Assembly: GCA_014284505.1 (NCBI GenBank)
Contig: JAAFYY010000001.1
Location: 7,179,845 to 7,243,844 of the forward strand
DNA from: Streptacidiphilus sp. 4-A2
GTDB lineage: Bacteria > Actinomycetota > Actinomycetes > Streptomycetales > Streptomycetaceae
Direction: 5' to 3'
Length of the DNA stretch: 64,000 bases
Under the pieces are notes generated by a model. The model ran no database searches. It had not been told where the DNA came from and saw nothing but the letters and a program-made list of their open reading frames with translations. A program made the position numbers and the translations under genes. Shown one piece after another: positions 27,007 to 37,112 of this stretch. How positions within the stretch are numbered: the stretch's first letter is position 1; each line of letters opens with the position of its first letter.

Positions 27007-28552
27007 GTGGAATTCGACGTCGCCGCTCCAACCCGGCGGGGATGGTCGCGTCACTCAGCTCGTTGGGGTACTCGCTCGAAGCAGCCATAGCTGACCTGGT
27101 GGACAACAGCATCTCTCAAGGCCAAGCGCGTAGATGTTGAGTTCACCTGGGCCGGCAGCGAGTCCTGGATCGCCATCGTCGACGACGACGGGATGACCTC
27201 CGATCAGCTCAGGACCGCAATGACGGTTGCTGCCCGCGGCCCTGCCACCGTCCGCGCCGCACACGACTGGGTCGGTTCGGGGTGGCCTGAAGTCCGCCTC
27301 CTTCTCACAGGCGCGGCAACTCACTGTCGCCAGCGCGGATTCTGGTCAGTGGAATGTCCGGAGCTGGGATCTGGACGTTGTCGAGCAGTCCGGTGAGTGG
27401 CGTCTGCTCCGCGGCGCCGACGCCACCACGATGGACCTTCTCGACATGCTCACCAAGGGCCTCAGCCATGGGACTGTTGTGCTCTGGCGCCGCCTGAACG
27501 GCTACCACCGCGACGGGGTTGATCAGGCCGACAAGGCTACCCAGAAGCAGTTCTATTCCGAGGTCGCCCGTACCGAGGCCCATCTAGGCATGGTCTTCGC
27601 GCGCTTCCTGACGGGATCAGGTCGGCTCGCGCTCCGTATCTCCGGGGCTGACGTCTATCCATGGGATCCGTTCATGGGGTCATACGCCTCCGTCCAGCGC
27701 CTGCCGGTGGAGTTCCTCGCGCTCGCTCCGCGTCGGTCCGGGTCGAGGCGTACGTTCTCCCAAGTACGCACCGCCTCGCTACCGAGGTTTACAACAGAGC
27801 GGCTGGGCCTCTCGGCTGGCTGGGCCAACAGGGTTTCTACGTCTACCGGCGTAACAGGCTGATCCTGGCCGGAGACTGGCTGGGACCTGGCCTGCGTCGC
27901 GAGGAGAAGTTCAACCTCGCGAGGATCGCAGTCGACATCCCCGCGGAGACCGATGTCGACTGGGAAGTCGACGTCCGCAAGTCCAGCGTGGTGCCGCCCG
28001 TCGCCCTGCGTCGGCACCTCAGCCGGATCGGATCGCGCACCCGTGAGATGGCATCCGACGTGCTGCGCCACCGAGGCCAGATCGCTGCCCGTAAGCACGG
28101 CGATCCCCTCGCATTCGCGTGGAAGGTCCGCCGTGATCAGGAGTTGGGGCGGATCAGCTGCAGGATCAACCGGCAGCATCCGCTGGTCCGGGAGGTCCTG
28201 CGTGTCAACCAGGACGACGGCCCGACATAGCCGCGATGCTCCGTCTGCTGGAGGAGACCGTCCCGGTCGCAGCCCTTCGGGTCCTGCACGAGGCTGACAG
28301 TACAGACGATCCAGTGCCGTTCGATGGTTCGGGTTGCGCAACAGACGAGGCCCGCGACTTGATCGAGCGAATCCAGCAGTCCCTGATCAACCAGGGCCGC
28401 TCACCACAGGAGGCCAGGACAAGGTCCGCTCGATGCCTCCATTTGACCAAATGCATGACCTCTGGATATGTGACGGCTTGTCAGTGACCGGCCATACGCT
28501 TGTTCCTGCGGAACCTGACTCCCTGGAGGTCTTACGTGAGCACCGGATCTGA
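27007..28552 (+). CDS. MORC/MutL-like GHKL ATPase (frameshifted)
   Basis: The ATPase fold is clear: N-box SLEAAIADLVDNSIS, then DVEFTWAGSESWIAIVDDDG (G1), and GVGLKSASFSQA (G2/lid). Middle parts with HGTVVLWRRLNGY and FARFLTGSGRLALRI, and a later YVYRRNRLILAGDWLG segment, are typical of the S5-like transducer domain. Base shifts are needed near 27030, 27110, 27280, 27760, 28230 and 28430 to read through to REHRI before TGA 28550-28552. These ATPases accompany predicted restriction-modification operons and are thought to act as ATP-driven clamps. It is first of an operon that overlaps the Z1 gene by 17 bp. Confidence 0.75.
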
Positions 28553-31309
28553 CGACACGCTCGACATGGCCATGCGCGTGGCATTGGCCATGTTGCCCGG
28601 ACCGGCAAGCGACGCCGGACGAGGTCACCGCCGCCACCAATGCTGTCCTGGCATGCTCACCGCTCAGGGGAAGAACCCGGACCGCCATGAACTGACTCGC
28701 AAGCTGGAGGAGCTAGTCGCGGTCTTTCAGGAGTCTTCGTCCGGACTCTCGGACAGAGATGGTCACAAGCCATGGCTCCGCGAGGCGAAGATCGAGCGCA
28801 ACTGGGCCTTCTGGGAGCGCTACCGGCGATACCTGGAGGACGTCCGGAAGACCCCCTCGCGTCGTATGGCGCCTCGACGAGAGCACTGACGAGATCCTGG
28901 AACAGCTTGAGGATCCGCTTCGCAGCGGTGCTTGGCGGCGCACCGGCCTAGTGATCGGACAGGTTCAGTCCGGAAAGACCGGACACTATATCGGCCTCGC
29001 CGCAAAGGCCGCCGCGGGCTACCGCCTGATCGTCATTCTTGCCGGGATCCACAACGACCTCCGTAGCCAGACCCAACTGCGTGTCGATGAAGGACTGCTC
29101 GGGTTCGACACGCAGTACCAGCTCCGCTCCGACCAGGCCGGCGCCAACTACCGGATCGGCGCGGGGCGATGTCGCACGCCAGGCGGCTCGACATCGCCTC
29201 CCTGACGAACAGTGCGGAGAAGGGGACTTCGACCGCCGGGCCGCATCGAAGTCCAACATCCCGGTCGGTAACTTCCCGGTCGTCTTGGTCATAAAGAAGC
29301 ACCGCAAGATCATCGACTACCTGCGGACCTGGGTCACGGAGATCCACGGCGCGGTCGACCCGAGTCCGACAGGAAGATCGTCCAGGATATCCCGCTGTTC
29401 GTGATCGACGACGAGGCGGACAACGCCTCGATAAACGTCTCCAAGGACCCAGACAACGACCCGTCAAAGATCAATGCTGCCATCCGCGAACTGCTGAGCA
29501 GCTTCGACAAGTCCTCCTACGTCGGTTACACGGCCACCCCGTTCGCGAACATCTATATCGACCCCGACGCTGACCACGACAAGATTGGCGCGACCTCTTC
29601 CCAGACAGCTTTGTCCGCAGCCTGCGTGCCCCTCGAACTACCTGGGACCGGAGAGGTCTTCGGGCTGCGGGTCGACGATGCGAAGAGGACGACGTTGAGG
29701 CGCTGCCGCTGGTACGACCCGTTGAGGACCACGACACCTGGGTACCCAACGGCCACAAGTCCTCCTTTGTGCCCTCGGATGACCTTCCCGACTCGCTGCG
29801 CAAGGCGATCGACTCGTTCATCCTGGTCTGCGCAGCACGCGCGTTCGTGGCCAGGGCTCAGACCACAACTCGATGCTGGTGCACGTCACCCGGTTCACGG
29901 CTGTGCAGGCATGGTCCGCGAACAGCTCGACGACTATGTCCGGCTCACCTCCGACAGTCTGCGCGACCGTTTCGGGCGGGCCGCTGCCGAGCGGACGGCG
30001 GAGTTCCAGGAGCTCTGGGAGGAGGACTTCGTCAAGACCACCGAGTACTTCCCCACTGGCGACGTCAAGCCGATGTCCTGGCCTGAGGTCGCCAAGCACC
30101 TGCCAGCCGCACTGGCGAAGATCCAGGTGAAAGCCATCAACGGAGCGCCCGGGACGCGCTGGAGTACTACGACCATCGAAAGACCGGTCTGTCCGTGATC
30201 GCAGTCGGCGGGGAGAAGCTCTCCCGGGGACTCACCCTCGAAGGTCTCACGGTCAGCTACTACCTGCGTCCCTCAAAGACCTTCGACGCTCTGCTCCAGA
30301 TGGGCAGGTGGTTCGGATACCGCCCGGATACGAGGACCTGTGCCGGCTCTACCACGCCCTCACTTGAGCGCGCGTACGCGGAGATCACTGCAGCAACCGA
30401 CGAGCTGCGCCGCGACATCGAGGAGATGGCCGCCCTTGGGCTGACGCCGCGCGAGTTCGGCTGAAGGTGCGTGCGTCCTCCCTTGGCCTGGGCATCACTG
30501 CTGCCAACAAGATGCGCCAGGGACGAAGGTGCTCTCAGCTACTCCGGCGAAGCCCCCGAGACCGTGATCTTCAACCTGGATCCGAAGGTTGTGCAGGGCA
30601 ACTTCGACACTCTGGAGTCCTTCGTCGCAGGCTCGATGCTGCTTCCCCTGCATCGGTCGAGGCCCCGGGTGACAGCCGTGTGTGGCGCAACGTGTCGTCC
30701 GATGACGTCGTCACGGGATTCTTCGACGCCTACATCACCGACCGGGGAGCGCAGCGGGTCCGCCCCGCTTTCATCGCCAAGTACATCCGGGGCTGCGCGG
30801 CAGCAGGCGAACTTACACAGTGGACCGTCCGTCTGGTCGGTAAGGACAAGGCGTCCCCGGAGGATCTGGTCGACGTCGCCGGCCACAAGGTCGGCATGGT
30901 CATCCGCGCCGCCACCAACGACCCTGCCTCCGAGGGCCGGTACACCATCCGACGCGTGCTTAGCCCCCGTGACGAGAGTCGTGACCTTGATGCGGCCCAG
31001 TCTGCAGCCGCCTTGGCCGTAAACCGGAGGGCCGCAGAGGGAAGCCTCAATAACAAGGGGCAGCCCGTTCAGACTCCGACGTTCCCATCGAACAGGCCGT
31101 TGCGGAACCAGCGCCGCCAGGACCAAGCGCTGTTGCTGATCTATCGATCGTCCCGCCTCTCGCGCCGACGCCTCGACCAGGACACCATTGGTGGGCTTCG
31201 CAGTCAGCTTCCCGGTCTCGGCAAACCCCCGCAAGACAGAGTACGTGGTCAACGACATCTGGCTGCGCGAGGACATCGAGGATGCAGATGGGAGGAAGAC
31301 AGCGCGTGA
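28536..31309 (+). CDS. Z1-domain ATPase (SF2 helicase-like), heavily frameshifted
   Basis: Start GTG 28536 with GGAGG in place. Walker A LVIGQVQSGKTGHYIGLAA, Walker B PLFVIDDEADNAS, motif YVGYTATPFANIYIDP, and the C-terminal block VIAVGGEKLSRGLTLEGLTV with ALLQMGRWFGYR identify the Z1 family. About ten one-base shifts are needed, for example near 28860, 29170, 29360, 29590, 29870, 30150, 30335, 30470, 30530, 30670 and 31140. The true C-terminus is VGFAVSFPVSANPRKTEYVV and onward. About 920 residues. It probably supplies ATP-driven DNA translocation or remodelling to the restriction system. The stop overlaps the next start as GTGA. Confidence 0.72.
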
Positions 31310-32316
31310 GCATAACCGAGGATGACTGGGCCGACTTGGAGATACCCCAGGCAGCCCGCGGGAGGTCAACTCGTCGACTTCACCCGGAGTCCACCAATGA
31401 TCTGTATATCGCGGTCACGCATCCGGGCTTGCGGCGCATGCTGGTGCTCACAGGCGACGCCACAGCGGCCGAGGGCGTCGCTCGCTCCCTGAGTCGGCTG
31501 GCCCAGACCGCTGGGCTGGAACTCCGACTGAACGCCGTGTCACGGCATGAGTATGAACTGCAGGTGCTGCTGACGGCAGACGAGCTGCGCGAGGTCTTCA
31601 GCCCCTTGGTGGCCGACATCGCAGCCGCATCCTGTGATGCGCCCACCACCTCCGCGGCTCTCGTCGCCGCCGTGGAACGGTACGAGCGCTGGCAGCACCT
31701 CCTACGCTCGGTCGGGAAGGACGGGCTCGGTGCGGAGACCCGCCGCGGACTGTTCGGTGAACTCCTCGTCCTCTGCGACTGCCTACTTCCGTCCCTCACC
31801 GACGTGGAGGCCGTCAACGCCTGGACCGGCCCAACGGGGACTAACCAGGACTTCCAGTTGCCCAGTGTCGCCATCGAGGCCAAGACCAGCACAGCGAAGA
31901 CCATGAACCGTATCCGCATAGCCAGCGAGCGGCAGCTGGACCGGACCGGGACTCCGGCGCTCCTACTCGCCGTCGTCTCTCTCGACGAGCGCCGTGGTGG
32001 TTCGGGCGAGAGCCTCAACGCCCTTGTCGACCGCACCCGCGAGCACCTGACCAGTGTCGCGGCACGCGTGCGACTGGACGGACTGCTGATCCACGCGGGT
32101 TATCTGCCCGGTCACCGGGACCACTACGCCGAACCTCGCTACACCCTGCGCGATCTACGGTTCTGGAACGTGCGCGACGGGTTCCCGCGACTCGTCGAAT
32201 CGGATCTGCCCTCCGGGGTGGACGAGTGCAGCTACCAGCTCAACACGGCCAGCCTGGACGACTACCTCCTCACCGCCGACGAGGTCACCAATCTGATCAG
32301 GGGGGCACATGGCTGA
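31306..32316 (+). CDS. PD-(D/E)XK family protein (DUF4420)
   Basis: 336 residues from GTG 31306, preceded by GGGAGGAAG. The nuclease core is QDFQLPSVAIEAKTSTAK, which contains Asp and E-x-K; an N-terminal beta/alpha part (LVLTGDATAAEGVARSL) and a C-terminal part (YLPGHRDHYAEPRYTLRDLR) match the family that travels with Z1 and AIPR proteins. It is the likely nuclease of the system. Uninterrupted. The stop overlaps the ATG of the AIPR gene by 8 bp. Confidence 0.85.
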   Translation: MSITEDDWADLEIPQAARGRSTRRLHPESTNDLYIAVTHPGLRRMLVLTGDATAAEGVARSLSRLAQTAGLELRLNAVSRHEYELQVLLTADELREVFSPLVADIAAASCDAPTTSAALVAAVERYERWQHLLRSVGKDGLGAETRRGLFGELLVLCDCLLPSLTDVEAVNAWTGPTGTNQDFQLPSVAIEAKTSTAKTMNRIRIASERQLDRTGTPALLLAVVSLDERRGGSGESLNALVDRTREHLTSVAARVRLDGLLIHAGYLPGHRDHYAEPRYTLRDLRFWNVRDGFPRLVESDLPSGVDECSYQLNTASLDDYLLTADEVTNLIRGAHG

Positions 32317-32459
32317 GCTCGACCAGGCGGCTTTCGCCCGCGACCTCGTCGCGGACGTACTGGCCACCGCAGAAGCGGAGCGCACGACGACACCTGAGAC
32401 CTTCACGCGCGGGGTGCTCGACGACCTCGAGCAGGCCGGCATCGTGGCTAACACCTTTA
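32309..32459 (+). pseudogene. AIPR-family protein, N-terminal fragment cut by IS
   Basis: Codes for MAELDQAAFARDLVADVLAT and on to GIVANTF, where the IS5-type copy 3 enters at TTA 32457-32459. Joining base 32456 to base 34136 continues in frame for a 669-residue protein. See the C-terminal part. Confidence 0.85.
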
Positions 32460-32609
32460 GAAGCGATTCCCAAACCGAGGGACACGACTGACACTCGAAC
32501 TTCCGTGCCTATCAGGCTCGTTCGGGTGATCCTCCGCGGCCGGCGCATAGAAGAAGGGCCTCCTGCGCAGTTCGGTGATGTCGAGTCAACGAACCATCAG
32601 GAGGCCCTG

Positions 32610-33548
32610 GTGTCCCACTGTGCCGTGTTCGCTCCGTCCGCGTCCAGCTCCGGCATGTCGTGCGATTGCCTCGCACACCGGCTCGGGAATGCCGCTGACC
32701 AGCCCGACCGAACCCGCCGCTACGGCTCCGACCTGACCGACGCGGAGTGGGCGATCGTGCGGCCGCTGCTGCCGGTCCCGGCCTGGCTGAACGGACGCGG
32801 CGGCCGCCCGGAGGGCTATTGCCACCGGCAGATGATCGACGCCGTGCGCTACCTGGTCACCGAGGGCGTGCGCTGGGCCGGCCTGCCCGCCGACTTCCCC
32901 AAGTGGCGAGCGGCATACCGGTTCTTCCGCCGCTGGCGCGACAACGACTACACCAAGGAGCTCTACGGCCGACTGCGCAAGATGCTGCGCGAACTGGCCG
33001 GCAAGAAGGAAGAACCCACCGCCGCGATCATCGACTCGCAGTCGGTCAAGGCTGACGCCACCGTCGGCGCCGCCACCCGCGGCTACGACGCCGGGAAGAA
33101 AATCAACGGCCGCAAACGACACATCGCCGTGGACACCCTCGGCCTGCTGCTGGCCGTGATCGTCACCGCCGCGTCGGTCAAGGACAACGACGCCGGCCGC
33201 GACCTCCTGGAACAACTGCGCGCCGAACACCACCGCATCACTCTGGTCTGGGCCGACGGCGCCTACACCGGCTGGCTGGTCACCTTCGCCCACGCCGTCC
33301 TGACCCTCGCGCTGACCGTCGTCAAGCGCAGCGACGACGCCAAGGGGTTCGTGGTGCTTCCGCGCCGCTGGGTCGTGGAGCGCAGTTTTTCCTGGCTGAT
33401 CCGGGCCCGGCGGCTGGCCCGGGACTACGAGACCCGCATCGACAGTGCCGAGGCGATGGCCTGGTGGGCCGCGAGCATCCCGGCCACCCGCCGCCTGGCC
33501 CGCTCCGGCCGACCAGCACCGCGCCGCGTCAAGCGGCCCGCGGCCTGA
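32610..33548 (+). CDS. IS5-type DDE transposase (intact copy)
   Basis: 312 residues from GTG 32610 behind AGGAG. N-terminal DUF4096-like region (RYGSDLTDAEWAIVRPLLP, then LVTEGVRWAGLPADFP and WRAAYRFFRRW). DDE core: Asp in AAIIDSQSVKADATVG, Asp in HRITLVWADGAYTG, Glu in PRRWVVERSFSWLIRARRL. Insertion at TNA and a product of this size are in line with IS5 relatives. Convergent with the passenger gene and overlapping it by 20 bp. This is the only fully readable transposase copy and serves as the reference for copies 1 and 2. Confidence 0.92.
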   Translation: MSHCAVFAPSASSSGMSCDCLAHRLGNAADQPDRTRRYGSDLTDAEWAIVRPLLPVPAWLNGRGGRPEGYCHRQMIDAVRYLVTEGVRWAGLPADFPKWRAAYRFFRRWRDNDYTKELYGRLRKMLRELAGKKEEPTAAIIDSQSVKADATVGAATRGYDAGKKINGRKRHIAVDTLGLLLAVIVTAASVKDNDAGRDLLEQLRAEHHRITLVWADGAYTGWLVTFAHAVLTLALTVVKRSDDAKGFVVLPRRWVVERSFSWLIRARRLARDYETRIDSAEAMAWWAASIPATRRLARSGRPAPRRVKRPAA

Positions 33549-34019
33549 ACAGCCCTGGCCGCCCCTCGGTCAACCAGCCCCGCTCGACCAGCCGCTTCGC
33601 CCGAAACCGCGCTGCCTGCTCCCGCGCATCACTGGCTGACCAGCCCAGATGCTCGCGCATCGCCCGTGCCCGCACTCCGTCCCCGCCACCGGCGGCATCC
33701 TCCTGGACCAGGGCCACGATCCGCGCGCACTCGGGCGGCAGCACCTCGATCCCCACCCCTCGCACCACAGCGGGACCTCCACCCGCGGCCCAGCAACACC
33801 CGCGGCCGGCAAATTCACCGGCACACCGACCACGACGGCTTCCTCGGCCGCCTCAGCCAAGGCCACGACCGTCTCCTCGCGGGCGATAACCGCGCGCCGC
33901 GCGGCCTCATCCGCCTCGGCCACAGCAGCCTGAAGCCGCTCCAACTCGGCCCGCAACTCCTCTGCCCGGGCCAGCGCCACCCGCTCGCGCCGCTCCAACA
34001 CTCCCAGCACCGACGGCAT
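33529..34019 (-). CDS. IS passenger protein, copy 3 (one-base frameshift)
   Basis: Same coiled-coil plus winged-helix-like protein as at 8926-9417. One G is lost from a G-run near 33762, at a different place from the loss in copy 2. Otherwise the copies agree. Confidence 0.72.
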
Positions 34020-34135
34020 CCGCCACCTCCCAGCACGCCCCGCACCGACACGACGCTCCGAGCATGCCTACCGACCGACGGCCACACACCTCACCTGGGA
34101 AAACGTGACCCTACCTTCGGTTTGGGACTCGCTTC

Positions 34136-35997
34136 TTACCGCATACCATAAGTCGCTCGGCGTGATGGTCAACGGCTACGGCTGGAGCCCGTCGACGGAC
34201 AGCCTCGACCTGTTCGTCACCGACTTCCGCGCGTTCCCGCTGGAAGACAAGATCTCCAAGGCCCAGTCGGACGCTCACTTCAAACGGCTCCTCACCTTCG
34301 CCCGCCGCTGCGGCACCCTGCGACTGGACATGGGCGAGCATACGGACATGTACGACATGTGTGTGACAGTGGAGAAGGCCCTCGCACAGGTGTCGCGGAT
34401 CCGGCTGTTCCTGCTAACGAACTGTGCCGCCACAGCGTCCGCCCCGGAGGCCACCGATCTCAACGGGATCCCTGTGACTCATGAGTTGTGGGACCTGCGG
34501 CGCCTTCACCGGCACGCCACCTCCGGCACGCTGAGCGAGCCCATCGTCGTCGACTTCGTCCCACCGCTCAGGTGCCTCGGGGCCGAAAGCACCGAGCCCG
34601 ACTACTCCGTTATGCTCGCGGTCGCCGAGGGCCAAGTCCTCGCTCAGCTGTATGCCGACCACGGCCCGCGCCTTCTCGAACTCAACGTTCGCTCATTCCT
34701 GCAGGCCCGCGGTGCAGTCAACCGTGGCATCAGGGACACCCTGCTGCGGGCACCTGGGCGGTTCATGGCCTACAACAACGGGATCACAGCCACCGCCTCC
34801 CGGGTGGAGTTCCTCTGCGACGAGGCTGGCCAACCGACCCACATCACCCGGATATACGGCCTGCAGATCGTCAACGGCGGGCAGACTACCGCCTCGCTCC
34901 ACCACGCACTGACCCGAGACAAGGCCGATCTGTCCCAGGTACGCGTGCAGATGAAGCTCTCCGTCGTCGACCCCGCCCGGCTGTCGGAGATCGTCCCCAA
35001 AATCTCCATGTACTCGAACACGCAGAACAAGGTGACCCTGGTCGACTTCAGCTCGAACCACGAGTTCCACGTGGCCGTCCAGCGCATCACCCGCGCGCTG
35101 TGGGCGCCAGCCGTGGATGGCAGCGGCCAGGAGACGCACTGGTTCTACGAGCGAGCGCGCGGACAGTACACGGACGCCGCAGGGAAGGGAAGCGCTGCTC
35201 AGCAGCGTCAGTTCAAGGTTCTGTGGCCCACACGGCAGAAGTTCGCGAAGTCGGACCTGGCCAAGTTCGCCCACTCCTGGGATCAGCTGCCGCACCTCGT
35301 CAGCCGCGGGGCGCAGAAGAACTTCGGCGAGTTCATGATCCGCCTGGAGAAGGACACCCCCACCGTAGACGCGCGCTACTGCCAGCGGCTCCTGGCCAAG
35401 GCGATCCTGTTCAAGGCTGTTGACCGGGTCGCCGCAGCGCTCAACGCCGGCAGCCACAAGAGCCTGGTGACGACTTACACCGTGGCCCGACTGTCCCAGG
35501 CCGTCAACAAGCGGATCGACCTCGACCGCATTTGGCGCGAGCAGCAGATCTCACCGATCCTCCAGTCCGCACTCTACGAACTGTGCCCGAAGGTCATGGC
35601 TGCGGTCACCACTCCCCTCCGGGGCAACCACGTCGGCGAGTGGGCCAAGCAGGCAGGTTGCTGGGAGGCTGTCTCCCGCGTTCCCTGGCGTGTCCCCGAA
35701 GCCCTGGCCGCCGAACTGGCCGCCTACCCGATCGAAGACGCCAGCACCACGAACGAGGACGAGGCCCCGAATGCGGATGCCGCCGAAGTAGCGACAATCA
35801 CAGCGCAGGAGTGGCTCGCCATCGAGCGCTGGGCGAAGGAGACCCGGAACCTCGAACCCTGGCAGCGCCAGCTGGCGGCGACCATCGGACGCCGCCTCGC
35901 CGCCAGCGAGGAAATCAGCGACACGCAGGCCGCCCAAGCTCTCCACGTGCGCCACGAGGCACTCCGAGTCGGCTTCAATCCCGCATACGACGTCTAA
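34136..35997 (+). pseudogene. AIPR-family protein, C-terminal part
   Basis: About 620 residues of an AIPR (abortive infection phage resistance) protein. Family hallmarks: LLELNVRSFLQARGAVN, TLLRAPGRFMAYNNGITATA and YGLQIVNGGQTTASLHHAL, then KISMYSNTQNKV. The C-terminal third is helical. Apart from the IS the frame is uninterrupted. With GHKL, Z1 and DUF4420 genes it forms a single overlapping operon. Its biochemical role is not established; the family is repeatedly found with restriction and abortive-infection systems. The IS insertion should inactivate it unless it excises precisely. Confidence 0.85.
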
Positions 35998-36142
35998 CCG
36001 TACCGACAGCCACGAAGCTGTATTCCGCTGGCAACAGGTGGCCCTCGTCGACCGATACGAGGACCATGTTCACCGTAGGCAGGGACATGCACCTTCGGTG
36101 TCCGGACGCACTGTCCACTCAAGGGTGCCAACGAGGAGCGGG

Positions 36143-36586
36143 GTGAGCAGGACCTGGGTGAGCACGCCTGACGGCAGCCATCTCAAGGGGCGCCGCACAC
36201 TGAACACTGCCCCGGAGCTGGCCCTTCGGAGCGCGGTTCACCGGCTGGGCCTCCGATTCAGGCTCTAGCGAGTAGTGGCCCCGCGTTGTACGGCTGACTT
36301 CGTGCTGCCCAGGTACCGCGTCGTGGTGTTCGTGGACGGCTGCTTCTGGCACGGCTGCCCCGAGCACGGACCCCGCAACTGCGGCGGCCCGAACGCTCCC
36401 CTCTGGGTAGAGAAGATCGCCACGAACAAGGCGCGAGACGACCGAAACACAAAAGCCGTCCGGGGCATAGGGTGGGTTGTGGTGCGGATCTGGGAATGCG
36501 CGGTACGCCGCAGCCCAGATGAGGCGGCACAGTGGCGTCGCCGCGGCTTTGCCCGAGTGACAGCCTGCCCGCCCCACAACGAGTAA
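36143..36586 (+). CDS. vsr: Vsr very-short-patch repair endonuclease, with an in-frame amber codon
   Basis: 148 codons from GTG 36143, preceded by GAGGAG. Conserved features: APELALRSAVHRLGLRFR, TADFVLPRYRVVVFVDGCFW with the catalytic Asp, HGCPEHG with zinc-binding and active-site residues, NKARDDRNTKAVRGIGW, VVRIWEC. TAG at 36266-36268 interrupts the same frame after LRFRL, so no base shift but a substitution (for instance CAG to TAG) is implied. Vsr nicks T:G mismatches that arise when a C5-methylcytosine deaminates, which fits the nearby C5 methylase. Confidence 0.85.
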
Positions 36587-36605
36587 GCGGTACCGCTACC
36601 GGCGG

Positions 36606-37112
36606 TTAGTGCCGCATCCGTTTCGTCGTCGAACAGCGTGACGTCCCTCTGCGGGCAGTACGCCTTCAGAGGGCAGGCCGCACATACCGGCTCATTGTCG
36701 TGGCAAAGGTTGGTACCAATCAACCGAAGCGCGGCCATTCGCAGCGGAGCGTTGTCGTCGGCCCCTACCAGTTTGACCATATTCACCCGGCCGTCGCTGA
36801 GCCGGTTGGTCTGTGCGCCAAACTGTCGTTAACTCGCGCGGCCACGCGGAGTGACCCCTGCCCCCAAGAGCAGGTCTCGACCGGAGAGCAGATGGTATAG
36901 CGCCGTCTCACCAGGCTTCATCGCCAGCAGCGCCGGCAAGCTGTCCGGTCTGCGCCAGGCTCCGGGACTGTCGACCAGAGGCGCCAGCCGCTCCAGACGC
37001 TTCCGAATGGTCTCAGTGGGGCAACCGCGAGCATCCCCTCGAACATCCGACGGCTGAGAGCCTTGGAGGTCCTGACCACTGTCAGGACCTCGGCCAGAGC
37101 GCCAGCCTTCAC
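36606..37112 (-). CDS. Fe-S DNA glycosylase, HhH-GPD like (frameshifted)
   Basis: The C-terminal block LRLIGTNLCHDNEPVCAACP plus LKAYC has the C-x6-C-x2-C-x5-C spacing of the [4Fe-4S] loop in MutY/Nth-type glycosylases. Upstream pieces (LTVVRTSKALSRRMFEGML, LERLAPLVDSPGAWR, LLAMKPGETALYHLLSGRD, VAARVNDSL) read in three frames, with shifts near 36995, 36840 and 36800. GTG 37112 overlaps the methylase stop as GTGA. It could remove T or other bases from mismatches produced by methylcytosine deamination, complementing Vsr. The exact 3' end is uncertain; the gene is convergent with vsr. Confidence 0.6.

Larger units (their letters stand above)
32460..34135. mobile_element. IS5-type element copy 3 (complete)
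   Basis: 1676 bp with imperfect terminal repeats of about 22 bp (left from 32460, GAAGCGATTCCCAAACCGA; right end in reverse GAAGCGAGTCCCAAACCGA). Flanked by a perfect 3-bp target duplication TTA (32457-32459, 34136-34138). It carries the transposase on the plus strand and the passenger gene on the minus strand. A TNA target fits part of the IS5 family. Confidence 0.92.
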
